Under the pieces are notes generated by a model. It saw only the letters and a program-made list of their open reading frames with translations. It did no database searches and was not told the origin of the DNA. 64,000 nucleotides of DNA from CANMXU01 sp052030545 (GTDB lineage Bacteria > Pseudomonadota > Gammaproteobacteria > Enterobacterales > Alteromonadaceae). The position numbers and the translations under genes were made by a program. Below are positions 36,705-45,906 of the stretch, piece by piece; within the stretch, counting starts at the first letter, position 1, and every line of letters begins with the position of its first letter. The stretch lies in assembly GCF_052030545.1 (NCBI RefSeq), contig NZ_JBPDIH010000004.1, forward strand, positions 496,001-560,000, in the 5' to 3' direction.

Positions 36705-36855
36705 TTATCTATCCGTAGCTGTTTTTTACAATCATGCTACCAATAACTTGCGCGTTGTCTGAATAAAAGGACAAATATTTTGTTTACTATTTATCCTTTA
36801 ATGGAAAATATTTTATACAAGTTTTTTATACTGAGGACATAAATACCAGCAGCAC

Positions 36856-37113
36856 CTAATAAAACGCACTAACAATAATGAGCGAGGGAAAGATCAAAAA
36901 GTACAGCTTCATTAAAAATCGAAGTTTATTATGCCCTTCTTTTAGCTCCATAAAATGATCAATAACCACAAAACCTTTGTAAGTAACGGTCAGCGCAATT
37001 AACACGCTAACCAATACCGTGGAGTCAAATTTTTCCCCTAAAAAGGTATTAAACAAGGTAATAGCAATTAAGGTAAATAAAAACCACTCAAGCTGACCAA
37101 ATCGTTTAGACAT
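36856..37113 (-). CDS. Cytochrome c oxidase subunit IV family protein (NorF/CyoD-like)
   Basis: This 85-residue protein with three hydrophobic segments (FTLIAITLFNTFLG, VLVSVLIALTVTYKGFVVIDHFMEL, LKLYFLIFPSLIIVSAFY in part) fits the small subunit IV / NorF class that accompanies subunit-III-like proteins. ATG 37113 follows GAGGTAAC; the longer frame from 37179 would run into the upstream gene. It starts 5 bp after the subunit-III-like stop. No catalytic oxidase or NO-reductase gene lies in the window. Confidence 0.75.
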   Translation of the reverse strand: MSKRFGQLEWFLFTLIAITLFNTFLGEKFDSTVLVSVLIALTVTYKGFVVIDHFMELKEGHNKLRFLMKLYFLIFPSLIIVSAFY

Positions 37114-37118
37114 ATTAG

Positions 37119-37745
37119 TTACCTCAATACATACAATAAGGGGAAAATTAAGATCCACATCAGATCTATCATGTGCCAATAAACCGCTAAGGCTTCCAAA
37201 CCGACATTATTTTCAGCGCTATAAGCTCCTGCTCTTAATCGCAAAATCACCCACAAAATAGCGCACGACGCCCAACCTACATGTAAAAAGTGATTAAAAG
37301 TCATGTAATAGTACACAGTGAAAAACTCGCTGGTATTGGTACTAAAACCTTGTAGATCATTCCAATGAAATTCGTAGGTTTTAATCACCAAATAGGTACA
37401 GCCACAAAAAAGCGCTAACCATAAATAACGCTCACATTTTGCGGTATTGCCTAAGCGGATGTAGCTCATCGCTTTCGCCATAAAATAACTACTCGCCAAT
37501 AAAACGATGGTATTAGCAACACCTAGAGAGGTATTTAAGCTTTGCGGACCTTCAACAAAAGGTTCGGGATAATAAAATTTTGCGATAAAATAAGCCGCAA
37601 AAAAAATACCGAATTCGGTTAACTCAGACAGAATTCCTACCCAGATAGGAATGTTACCCGGTATTCTACCTGCCGATTTTTCGCTCCAAGATTTAGGGAA
37701 AATACCTAATGAGCTTTTTAAAGGAGTCGTTTTCATGTTCATCAT
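37119..37745 (-). CDS. Haem-copper oxidase subunit III family protein (NorE-like)
   Basis: The 208-residue membrane protein has five or six helices and the subunit III signature: IWVGILSELTEFGIFFAAYF (helix with conserved Glu), LNTSLGVANTIVLLASSYFMAKAM, and MTFNHFLHVGWASCAILW with the conserved histidine pair. Such short subunit III proteins are found as NorE next to NO reductase genes. Here no norB/norC is near, so it is an orphan accessory pair with the gene downstream. Start choice among ATGs at 37745, 37742 and 37736 is uncertain. Confidence 0.8.
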   Translation of the reverse strand: MMNMKTTPLKSSLGIFPKSWSEKSAGRIPGNIPIWVGILSELTEFGIFFAAYFIAKFYYPEPFVEGPQSLNTSLGVANTIVLLASSYFMAKAMSYIRLGNTAKCERYLWLALFCGCTYLVIKTYEFHWNDLQGFSTNTSEFFTVYYYMTFNHFLHVGWASCAILWVILRLRAGAYSAENNVGLEALAVYWHMIDLMWILIFPLLYVLR

Positions 37746-38136
37746 TCATGTTTACATCTGTTGATAATTTAACAAAAATGATTTGCGGGTGCTGAAATAA
37801 CATTGCCATTTCTTTGATGTAAATTCGCTTTACCGTGTTTAACTCGCGGTTGAGCAACATTTAATTGCTAAACAAGGTCAGTTTAAAAAACAAACAAACT
37901 TTATTTTAGCTCAAGATATCTACCGTTCATTTATTGTACTATCATTGTCAATATCAGATTTTGTAGTATGCTGTTTATAAGGAATACACGCTTATAACAG
38001 CAAAATCCTTGTCAAAATAGTTTGTTGTTTGTTCGAAAATTCTAGGATAGATCAACCATTTCGGAACAAAGTTTGAATACTTACAATACCTGTTGGAGGG
38101 TGTTGTTCTATTAATTGTGATTTCGGAGTTGTAGTC
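37746..38136. promoter_or_regulatory. Divergent intergenic region with an interrupted inverted repeat
   Basis: The 391-bp spacer separates the subunit III gene from the TonB receptor gene. TTTGTTCGAAA (38028-38038) and TTTCGGAACAAA (38059-38070) form an inverted repeat about 70-110 bp before the receptor's ATG, a plausible operator. No gene, Fur box or FNR box could be defended. Confidence 0.4.
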
Positions 38137-40185
38137 ATGCAAAAAACAATAGTATGTATTTTGTTTTTTCTTCCGTATTTGTCGTATGCCAGCAGTAGCG
38201 AACTTGAAAGCCTCGATTTAGACTCGTTACTTGCATCAGATGTTCAAATTACCTCAGTAATGAAAAGAACCAAGGAAGCGTCAAAAACGGCCGCTTCTGT
38301 TTATGTCATTTCAAACGAACAAATCGTTAATTCTGGTGTTACTTCCGTAGCGCAAGCCTTAACGCTCGCCCCCGGTATGCAAGTAAGAAAAATCGACAAC
38401 AATAAATGGGCCATTGGCATTAGAAATTCATCAGGCAGATATACCAGTCGGTTGTTAGTGATGATTGACGGCCAAAGTATCTACAACCCGTCATTTGCCG
38501 GTGTATATTGGGAAGCGCTAAACATTCCAGTTTACGACATTGAACGCATTGAAATAATTCGCGGCCAAGGCGGTTTATTATGGGGCACAAATGCCACGAA
38601 TGGCGTTGTTAATGTTATCACCAAAATATCGAACGACACCCGTTCAGTTAAAGCGACTGTACGCACCGGAACTAACATGGATTACGACGCTAGCGTTAGA
38701 GTTGGTGGCGATCTAAATATTGGTGAAAACAGTAGTTATCGTGCTTATATCAATAGTCAGCGTACTGATAAATCCGATAAAGCTGAAAAATGGACCGCTC
38801 GAGACTACGGTGAAAAAGACAGCATAGGTGCGCGATTTGATGTTTCTTTCAACGCCGACACCTCATTACTTGTGCAAGGTGACTATACCGAAATAGAAAT
38901 GGGGCAAACGCTAGAATTAGCTAACCCCGGCACATTTGAAGGCGCAGAATTTGCCACACCGCAGTTTCGCAAACACAGCTTGCTGATGGCACGTCTTGAA
39001 AACCGACTTTCAGACAGTGCCAATCAAATGTTGCAAATATCTTATGCGAAACAAAAAGGTCAACAACCTTATTACACTGAAAATTTTGAAAATATAGATG
39101 TCGACTACCAAGTGAATATTTTGCTTGAAAAAACTCAACTAGATGTTGGTTTAAACTATCGTCATAACAAAACCCCTTTTGTCGGTAGTGAATATATCAG
39201 CAGCCAACACAATGTTGAGCACGTCACACATTATGGCTTATTTGCTCAAGCTAACATCCCACTCATCACCGATGAGCTTGACCTGATACTTGGCATTAAA
39301 TCTGAACACAATAGTTTAAGCCATTGGGAGCAACAACCGTCAATTCGCCTAGCTTGGCAAGCAAGTGACACTAACTTTTTGTGGACATCAGTATCACAAG
39401 GGGTACGTGTGCCTTCGCTACTCGAATTTGACTACGACACCCAAGTTAATGGTTTTGAAGTTGGCTCAATTTTTAATTCAGGCATTGGTATCATTGATGA
39501 AACTCGCATTCAAACTTTTGTGCACAGCAGTCGAGAAATAGAAGCTGAACATATTCTATCGACTGAATTTGGCCACAGATATCACCAAGACACTTGGCAA
39601 ACCGACTTATCACTTTTTTATAGCAAATCGGAAAATGCACTCGCAATAGATATTGTTGTTGACCCAACAGTTGCGCCCACTATTTTATCGTTAATACAAG
39701 CACGAGACATTGACGGTTTTCTTGCGTACACTCAAAGCCAACAAATTGATTTTAACTTCCATACCAACAGTAAATACAGAACCTATGGTGGTGAATTTGT
39801 CACTAACTGGCAAACCACGCCAGAGAGTAATTTAATGCTAGGGTTAAGTTTTGTAAATCAACGCCATTACCAAACAGATAATAATCTACTTAATCTCAGC
39901 GGTGTCACTAAACAAGTTTTTTTAGCCTATACTGCAAACATAACCACTAACCATAATGTAATGTTTCAAAGTCGTTGGGAAGATGGTGAAATTTATAAAA
40001 CTGATAACTTCACCGTGGTTGATATTAGTTGGAACTGGCACGTTACCCCTAATTTATCTTTATCACTGACAGGAAATAATTTACTAGAAAAAAGCCATTT
40101 AGAGTACGACCGAACTAACGAGTTATTCGACATAAGTACTTTTATCGAGCGTAGTTTTTCTCTAGGAATTTCAGTAGAACTTTAA
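38137..40185 (+). CDS. TonB-dependent outer-membrane receptor
   Basis: The 682-residue protein has a signal peptide (TIVCILFFLPYLSYASS), a plug domain (about 40-165, with SVYVISNEQIVNSGVTSVAQAL, IDGQSIYNPSFAGVYWE and IEIIRGQGGLLWGTNATNGVVNVITK) and a barrel. The usual aromatic last residue is replaced by leucine (SVEL). The substrate is unknown. Linked yfiR and GGDEF/EAL genes follow directly, so receptor, YfiR and cyclase form one operon, an arrangement seen in several marine gammaproteobacteria. The ATG follows GGAG. Confidence 0.9.
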   Translation: MQKTIVCILFFLPYLSYASSSELESLDLDSLLASDVQITSVMKRTKEASKTAASVYVISNEQIVNSGVTSVAQALTLAPGMQVRKIDNNKWAIGIRNSSGRYTSRLLVMIDGQSIYNPSFAGVYWEALNIPVYDIERIEIIRGQGGLLWGTNATNGVVNVITKISNDTRSVKATVRTGTNMDYDASVRVGGDLNIGENSSYRAYINSQRTDKSDKAEKWTARDYGEKDSIGARFDVSFNADTSLLVQGDYTEIEMGQTLELANPGTFEGAEFATPQFRKHSLLMARLENRLSDSANQMLQISYAKQKGQQPYYTENFENIDVDYQVNILLEKTQLDVGLNYRHNKTPFVGSEYISSQHNVEHVTHYGLFAQANIPLITDELDLILGIKSEHNSLSHWEQQPSIRLAWQASDTNFLWTSVSQGVRVPSLLEFDYDTQVNGFEVGSIFNSGIGIIDETRIQTFVHSSREIEAEHILSTEFGHRYHQDTWQTDLSLFYSKSENALAIDIVVDPTVAPTILSLIQARDIDGFLAYTQSQQIDFNFHTNSKYRTYGGEFVTNWQTTPESNLMLGLSFVNQRHYQTDNNLLNLSGVTKQVFLAYTANITTNHNVMFQSRWEDGEIYKTDNFTVVDISWNWHVTPNLSLSLTGNNLLEKSHLEYDRTNELFDISTFIERSFSLGISVEL

Positions 40186-40195
40186 CGGATTGAAA

Positions 40196-40735
40196 ATGAT
40201 GATAACTCGGTGTTTATTTATCATATTTCTCATCGTCATGGCGATGCCTAACACGCATGCGCATTCATCTGAGCGGGAGTATGCGCTAAAAGCGGGCCTG
40301 CTTTACAACTTCGCCCTGTATAGTCAAAACGCACTGTCAGCTCATGCTAATCATTCCAATTATGTAATGTGTAGCTCTTCTGCCAGCTTTGTTGATATCG
40401 CCAAAAAAAACTTAGCCGACAAAAAAATAAAAGAACGCCATATTCAAATTGAACATGTAAATACCAACCAACTCAGTGACAGTCATTGTGACGCGATATT
40501 TTTTACCGATAATACCTCATTCGAACAATATAAAAGCACGCCTGCAAAACACTTAACCACCTTATTAGTGGGTGAGTCAGCCGATTTTATCGATTTAGGC
40601 GGCCACATTAACTTTATTGTTATTGGCAGTAAAATACGTTTTGAAATTAACCCCGAGCAACTTAAAGAAAATGGCATAAAACTCAGTTCACGCGTTATTC
40701 GCCTTGGTAAAATTAAAAAGGTAAATAATTCATGA
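40196..40735 (+). CDS. YfiR family periplasmic protein (DUF4154)
   Basis: YfiR proteins sit in the periplasm and restrain a partner diguanylate cyclase (YfiN). A signal peptide (LFIIFLIVMAMPNTHAHS) precedes the family opening EREYALKAGLLYNFALYSQNAL, and the C-terminal half has GHINFIVIGSKIRFEINPEQLKENGIKLSSR, the typical DUF4154 ending. ATG 40196 follows GGA; a TTG six bases earlier is rejected. It overlaps the cyclase gene by four bases (ATGA), which fits a direct partnership. Confidence 0.88.
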   Translation: MMITRCLFIIFLIVMAMPNTHAHSSEREYALKAGLLYNFALYSQNALSAHANHSNYVMCSSSASFVDIAKKNLADKKIKERHIQIEHVNTNQLSDSHCDAIFFTDNTSFEQYKSTPAKHLTTLLVGESADFIDLGGHINFIVIGSKIRFEINPEQLKENGIKLSSRVIRLGKIKKVNNS

Positions 40736-42780
40736 ATAAGTGGTTTAGCTCACATTCGATTCGAAATAAGTTCTTATACGTACTGACCTTTATTTCAATT
40801 TTGTCGGCATCTGTCACCGCGGGTTTGCTAATTTATTTCGAATCGGTTGACGCAGAGCGTTATCATCAAGACAAGTTAACCTTGATGTCGTCAATTATTT
40901 CTCCTAACTTAACCGCTGCAATTATTTTTAATGATACCCAAACCATTAATGAATTGATCAGCCCAACAATTGAAACCGAAGGCATTTTTGGTGCCTACGT
41001 CTTTGATAAAGAAAAGCAATTGGTTGCTCAAGTTAATAAAAATGGCGTTAATCTAAAAAAATTAAGTGATAATTTTAAAGTTGAAACCCCGTTAATCCTC
41101 GAGGGTGAGCATTATGGTAGCTTGGTCTTTTATTCAGATCAGTCAGTGGTTGATGTCAAACTAAGCTTTTACAAAAAGTTGGTCGCGCAATTGGTGATTG
41201 GCACCGTAATAGTGAGCCTGATATTTTCACTGATATTAAGTCGTTTGATCACCAAACACTTATCACAACTCATTGATGTTGCTAAAAAGGTAACCGACAC
41301 CAATGATTACACCATTAGAGCACCTTGTGATACGGTTGATGAAATTGGCGATTTAACCGACTGTTTTAATTCAATGCTCGAAACTGTCGAAAGCCGTGAG
41401 CGCGCACTTGAATCAAAAGTTGTCGAGCGCACTAAAGCCTTGGCTGATGCTAACCGCAAATTGCACCATCAAGCACACGAAGATACGTTATCTGGCTTAC
41501 CTAATCGTCGCTCTTTATACAGTTATTTAAATAGATTGGTCGATAATAAAAAAAACTTTTGCTTATTATTTATTGATTTAGACGGCTTTAAGCAAGTTAA
41601 TGATTCATTAGGCCATGACTTAGGTGACATGCTATTAAAACAAGCGAGTGAACGCATTGTCAGTTGTGTAAGGGCTGGTGATTTTGTTGCTCGACTTGGT
41701 GGTGATGAATTCACCGTTGTGCTTAACGACATTGCTCGCCACGAAAGAATTGACGATATTACCCAAAATATACTGGCGCAGCTTGCTAATAACTTCACCT
41801 TGGCAGACCAAGAAGCGCTTGTTTCAGCAAGCGTAGGTATCACGTTATTTCCACAAGATGGCAGTTGCGTCGATAGCTTGATAAAAAATGCTGACCAAGC
41901 GATGTACGAGTCTAAACGTCAGGGTAAAAACTGCTTCCATTATTTTAACCAAGAAATGTCTCGCTATTTAGCTGATAAAAAACAGCAGATTAGTGATTTA
42001 CACTGCGCCTTGAAAAACAATGAATTTGAATTGCATTATCAACCCATTATCAACTTACACAGTGAAAAAATTTGCAAAGCTGAAGCGCTTATTCGCTGGC
42101 AACACCCAAGTAAAGGGCTGATCATGCCGGGAGATTTTTTAGATACCGTCGAAGAAGAAGGTTTAATGGATGAACTCGGTTTTTGGGTCGCGAAACAAGC
42201 CGCCGATGATGCATTAAAGTGGCAAAAGCTGAGTGATAAAAATATTGTCGTGAGCATTAATATCTCGCCATCTCAATTTATTCAAGAAGATAACTTACTG
42301 CGAAAATGGCTTGCCTATCTTGACGAAATTCAACTGCCTAAACAAAGTTTAGTGATTGAAATTACTGAAAATGCAGTGATCGAAAATGACGCAAATGTGC
42401 ATCAACTGCTCAACGATATTCGCGCGCAAGGCATTAATATCGCCATCGATGATTTTGGTGTCGGCTATTCATCATTGTCGTATTTGCAGCAGCTTAATTT
42501 AGATCTACTTAAAATTGATCGTGCTTTTATCGCCCAACTTACCGCCAGCACCAGCAGCTATGGCCTGTGTAAAGGCATTATTGCCATTGCGAAAGAATTG
42601 CAGTTAACCGTTGTTGGCGAAGGTATTGAAACGAAACAACAACGCGACATGCTTATTCAAGCAGGTTGTGATTATGGCCAAGGCTATTTATTTTCAAAAC
42701 CACTCCCTTGTGCTGAATTTGAGTCAGCCTATATCATCGAACCACCACTGCCTTTTACAAAAAAAACCTCCATGAGTTAA
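40732..42780 (+). CDS. YfiN-like diguanylate cyclase/phosphodiesterase (CHASE8-HAMP-GGDEF-EAL)
   Basis: This inner-membrane protein should make and/or break cyclic di-GMP. Two membrane helices (about 15-38 and 150-175) enclose a small periplasmic CHASE8-like domain where YfiR would act; then HAMP (about 170-230), GGDEF with intact active site (RLGGDEF) and the inhibitory RxxD five residues before it (RAGD), and EAL with intact EAL, SINISPSQF, ITENAV, IDDFGVGYSS and VGEGIET motifs. Both activities therefore look possible. P. aeruginosa YfiN lacks the EAL part, so this is an extended form. Confidence 0.9.
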   Translation: MNKWFSSHSIRNKFLYVLTFISILSASVTAGLLIYFESVDAERYHQDKLTLMSSIISPNLTAAIIFNDTQTINELISPTIETEGIFGAYVFDKEKQLVAQVNKNGVNLKKLSDNFKVETPLILEGEHYGSLVFYSDQSVVDVKLSFYKKLVAQLVIGTVIVSLIFSLILSRLITKHLSQLIDVAKKVTDTNDYTIRAPCDTVDEIGDLTDCFNSMLETVESRERALESKVVERTKALADANRKLHHQAHEDTLSGLPNRRSLYSYLNRLVDNKKNFCLLFIDLDGFKQVNDSLGHDLGDMLLKQASERIVSCVRAGDFVARLGGDEFTVVLNDIARHERIDDITQNILAQLANNFTLADQEALVSASVGITLFPQDGSCVDSLIKNADQAMYESKRQGKNCFHYFNQEMSRYLADKKQQISDLHCALKNNEFELHYQPIINLHSEKICKAEALIRWQHPSKGLIMPGDFLDTVEEEGLMDELGFWVAKQAADDALKWQKLSDKNIVVSINISPSQFIQEDNLLRKWLAYLDEIQLPKQSLVIEITENAVIENDANVHQLLNDIRAQGINIAIDDFGVGYSSLSYLQQLNLDLLKIDRAFIAQLTASTSSYGLCKGIIAIAKELQLTVVGEGIETKQQRDMLIQAGCDYGQGYLFSKPLPCAEFESAYIIEPPLPFTKKTSMS

Positions 42781-43107
42781 ATCGCATCAATTTTATCAAG
42801 GTTACTAACTTAAACGTCACTAACGCATAACTGCATGATTAAATAGCGATAAAGCTAAAAGCTCATCGATAAAACCCGTTTTATATTCTATTTTTGCGCA
42901 ATACCCCTAGTTTTTTCTAAGTGTAAACCCTTAGAAAGAATGCGCGTTAATACGGATTACCCCACCTGTTCAAATTCTCTATTGTAAGGGTGCATTAAGC
43001 AGTCAGCCTCTAAAACACAACCGTTGAGGCAATATGCACAAACATAACAAAGAAAACCAATACAACTAATACAACAGCACCAACTACAAAGATAAAAGGT
43101 GAAAATA
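42781..43107. promoter_or_regulatory. Upstream region of the second porin-TRAP operon, with an inverted repeat
   Basis: TTTCTAAG (42914-42921) and CTTAGAAA (42930-42937) form an exact inverted repeat with an 8-base spacer, following ACCCCTAG. It is a candidate operator about 170 bp before the porin ATG. No -24/-12 promoter like that of the first TRAP operon was found here, so regulation seems to differ. Confidence 0.45.
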
Positions 43108-44169
43108 ATGAACAAGGTGAAAACGTTAGGGGCACTCATTGCAGTTTTAGTTTCGGCGCCATCAATGGCTGGCTACACTATCGATATTGCAGACGATCAT
43201 AAATTAACATTAGGTGGCTATTTTAAAGCGGATTTACGTCACGTAAATGGCGACTTAGCATACCGCGACTTTTGGGTCGGTAATAACGGCGTAAAAGAAG
43301 ACACATCAGAAACTCGATTTAATATTCGTGAATCTCGCTTTAACATTCAATACCAATACAGTGATATTAAAGCTGTTTTAGAGTGGGATTTTTATGATGA
43401 CCAACAACCAACTGGCACCACAGAAACCGTAACCGGTGGTCACTCTTTACGTTTACGCCATGCTTATGTGCAAAGCGGAAACTGGAAAGTAGGTCAAACT
43501 TGGTCAACCTTTATGCCACTGGTTTCAATTGCTGAAGCGCTTGATTTTGGCGGCGCACATGTTGGTCAATCATTTGTTCGTCAAACCCAAGTTCGTTACA
43601 CCAATAACGGTTTAGAACTTGCCTTAGAAAACCCATCAACCCAATCAGGCATTAGCCAAAGCGTTCCCGATGTTATTGCCCGCTATACCTATAAAGGCGA
43701 TTGGGGCCAAATGGCAGTCGCAGGTTTAGCCCGTACCCTTGATAATGGCGGCGATGAAACCAAAGCTGATGGCACACAGTTTTCTTACAATGTGCATGGT
43801 CGAATTAAAACATTTGGCAAAGACGATTTCAGATTTTCTTACAACGGCGGTCGTCCTGGTCGTTACGTAAGTCCTGGCGCCAACATTCATGACTCAGCAA
43901 TTGATGGTGACATTTACGATGTACAAGCGATCACAGTCGCATATCGTCACTTCTGGACTGAAGATCTTCGCTCAAACCTTTATTACGGTTCAATCAAAAT
44001 TGATGACCAAATTGGAGCCGACGGTAAAAGTACCGATCGCCGTCACATTGGCTTGAATTTATTAAAGAACATCAATCCAAAAACTACCTTAGGTATTGAG
44101 ATTGGTAACTACGAAACAGAAACGGCCGATTCTGACTATTTAATGGTATCAGCTAAGTACGTTTTATAA
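43108..44169 (+). CDS. DcaP-like outer-membrane porin
   Basis: A signal peptide (VKTLGALIAVLVSAPSMAG) is followed by HKLTLGGYFKADLRHVNGD, ETRFNIRESRFNIQYQYSDIKAVLEWDFYDD and QTWSTFMPLVSIAEALDFGG, a pattern of the DcaP-like trimeric channels for dicarboxylates and similar acids. It presumably feeds the TRAP genes that follow 22 bp downstream. It ends in leucine (SAKYVL), preceded by tyrosine. ATG 43108 follows AAAGGTG; an upstream GTG at 43099 is rejected. Confidence 0.85.
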   Translation: MNKVKTLGALIAVLVSAPSMAGYTIDIADDHKLTLGGYFKADLRHVNGDLAYRDFWVGNNGVKEDTSETRFNIRESRFNIQYQYSDIKAVLEWDFYDDQQPTGTTETVTGGHSLRLRHAYVQSGNWKVGQTWSTFMPLVSIAEALDFGGAHVGQSFVRQTQVRYTNNGLELALENPSTQSGISQSVPDVIARYTYKGDWGQMAVAGLARTLDNGGDETKADGTQFSYNVHGRIKTFGKDDFRFSYNGGRPGRYVSPGANIHDSAIDGDIYDVQAITVAYRHFWTEDLRSNLYYGSIKIDDQIGADGKSTDRRHIGLNLLKNINPKTTLGIEIGNYETETADSDYLMVSAKYVL

Positions 44170-44191
44170 GTTAACCACAGGAGACACGCAC

Positions 44192-45256
44192 ATGAAAAAA
44201 TTACCTTTATTTCTAATGACTGCACTAGCTGTAGGTAGCTTTTCAGCCGCTAGCGCAGAAGAAAAACGCATACTGTTAAAAACACCGATTTATTATAATT
44301 CCGTGTTACCAAGTTTAGGTTCAACCATTAAGTATGTATCAGATAATATCGCCACATTAAGTGGCCGCTCATTAAAAATGAAAATTTATGAGCCAAATAA
44401 ACTGGTTAATCCAAAAGAAATTTTAGACGCAGTATCAAGCGGTAAAGTGCAAGCAGGTTACGCCACTGCGGGTAACTGGGGCGGAAAAATCCCAGCAGCA
44501 CGTTTATTTTCTTCAATTCCTTTTGGACCAGAAGCACCAGAATATCTTGCCTGGTTTTATCACGGCAATGGTAACAAGCTGCACCAAGAGTTATACGACA
44601 ACAATAACCTCAATGTAAAAGTACAAGTGTGTGGTGTACTTGCACCAGAAACGTCAGGTTGGTTTAAAAACGAAATTACCAAACCAGAAGATCTTAAAGG
44701 TTTGAAAATGCGCTTCTTTGGCTTAGGTGCCTTAGTCATGGAAAAATTAGGCGTAAGCACGGTTGGTTTGCCCGGTGGTGAAATTTTCCCTGCCATTGAA
44801 AAAGGCGTAATTGATGCAACTGAATTTTCAATGCCGGTCGTTGATCAACGCATTGGTTTGAAAAAACTTCTTAAATACAACTACTTCCCTGGCTGGCATC
44901 AACAAGCCACCATCATGGAATTAATCATCAACAAAGACACTTGGAACAAGATGAGTGCTCGCCAACAATCTGTTATCGAGCATCTTTGTAAGTCAGCAAC
45001 ATTAGAAGCCATTGCCTTAGGTGAAGCCATTCAAGCACCGGTTATGGAAGAAAACGTTAAACAAGGTGTTATCAACAAATACTGGTCTGAGAGCATGTTA
45101 TCAACGTTTAAATCTACATGGGATGACGTTGTTGTTGAAGAGTCAGCCAAAGATCCAGAGTTCAAACGCATTTATGGTGACTTAGCTGAGTTTAGAAAAC
45201 GTTACGACTTATGGGAGTCTAATGCCTTCTTACCAAGACCTAAGCCTAGCCTCTAA
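44192..45256 (+). CDS. TRAP transporter solute-binding protein (DctP family)
   Basis: The 354-residue protein has a signal peptide (LPLFLMTALAVGSFSAASA) and the DctP fold: KEILDAVSSGKVQAGYATAGNW, the arginine motif LKGLKMRFFGLGALVMEKLG, then GLPGGEIFPAIEKGVIDATEFSMPVVDQ. The FFGLGALVMEKLGVSTVGLPGGEI form is that of the branch that includes binders of 2-oxo acids and lactate (TakP-like), unlike the first operon's DctP. Substrate assignment beyond a carboxylate is inference. Ribosome site AGGAGA. Confidence 0.9.
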   Translation: MKKLPLFLMTALAVGSFSAASAEEKRILLKTPIYYNSVLPSLGSTIKYVSDNIATLSGRSLKMKIYEPNKLVNPKEILDAVSSGKVQAGYATAGNWGGKIPAARLFSSIPFGPEAPEYLAWFYHGNGNKLHQELYDNNNLNVKVQVCGVLAPETSGWFKNEITKPEDLKGLKMRFFGLGALVMEKLGVSTVGLPGGEIFPAIEKGVIDATEFSMPVVDQRIGLKKLLKYNYFPGWHQQATIMELIINKDTWNKMSARQQSVIEHLCKSATLEAIALGEAIQAPVMEENVKQGVINKYWSESMLSTFKSTWDDVVVEESAKDPEFKRIYGDLAEFRKRYDLWESNAFLPRPKPSL

Positions 45257-45278
45257 GCTTATGGCCGAACCTCAATAA

Positions 45279-45337
45279 GCAGAGCCTATTTGCTCTGCGA
45301 TTTTTCCTGGAGCGGCCGTTACGCTCCAGTTTTTTTA
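45279..45337 (+). terminator. Two consecutive stem-loops between the TRAP binding-protein and permease genes
   Basis: GCAGAGC/GCTCTGC (45279-45298) followed by ATTTTT, then CTGGAGCG/CGCTCCAG (45307-45329) followed by eight T. The second is a textbook terminator. As the permease genes lie 20 bp further on with a very strong ribosome site, it is probably partial and favours high binding-protein expression. Confidence 0.88.
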
Positions 45338-45355
45338 ATTTAGGAGGAAGATCTC

Positions 45356-45904
45356 ATGACTAGTTGTACTTCCCAGCAGCACCATAATAACCAATCTACC
45401 TTGCTCAAAGTTGCAGATAGTTTTGAAACAATCATCAAAAAAGTTGCCGCCGTTTGTTGTTGGTCTTCTGCGTTATTAGTTTTAGTGATTTTATGTAATG
45501 TCATCATGCGTTACGGTTTTAAAAACGGCATGATCTTATTTGAAGAAATTCAATGGCACCTCTACGCCATTGGCATAATGTTCGGCTTATCGTATGCCGA
45601 AATAACAAATTCTCAAGTGCGTGTTGATGTATTGTCATCACGTTTCAAATTAAAAACCCAGTTAATGTGGGAAGTATTTGGCAGTTTATTTTTTGTTTAC
45701 CCCCTTATTTTTGTCATTGTCTTTAATAGCATCGACTATGTTGCGGTGTCATTTAACTTAGGTGAAGCTTCAAACTCACCGCTAGGTTTACCCTTTCGCT
45801 GGCTGATCAAAGCGGCAATTCCTGCCAGTTTTATTTTATTAGCCTTAGCGGTTACGGCTCGCTTGATCCGTAACCTTACTACTATTTTCCAAAAAGAGGC
45901 TTAG
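45356..45904 (+). CDS. TRAP transporter small permease (DctQ family)
   Basis: This 182-residue protein has four hydrophobic helices (about 35-55, 65-85, 100-120, 145-165) and the motif FEEIQWHLYAIGIMFGLSYAE, with the WHLY-type signature of DctQ proteins. Its ribosome site (TAGGAGGAAG) is unusually strong, as would be needed downstream of the terminator-like structure. It ends two bases before dctM. Confidence 0.9.
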   Translation: MTSCTSQQHHNNQSTLLKVADSFETIIKKVAAVCCWSSALLVLVILCNVIMRYGFKNGMILFEEIQWHLYAIGIMFGLSYAEITNSQVRVDVLSSRFKLKTQLMWEVFGSLFFVYPLIFVIVFNSIDYVAVSFNLGEASNSPLGLPFRWLIKAAIPASFILLALAVTARLIRNLTTIFQKEA

Positions 45905-45906
45905 TC

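Noticed and set aside
37757..37775. Possible FNR box upstream of the orphan subunit III gene
   Set aside because: TTGATAATTTAACAA has one base too many between half-sites and a poor second half.
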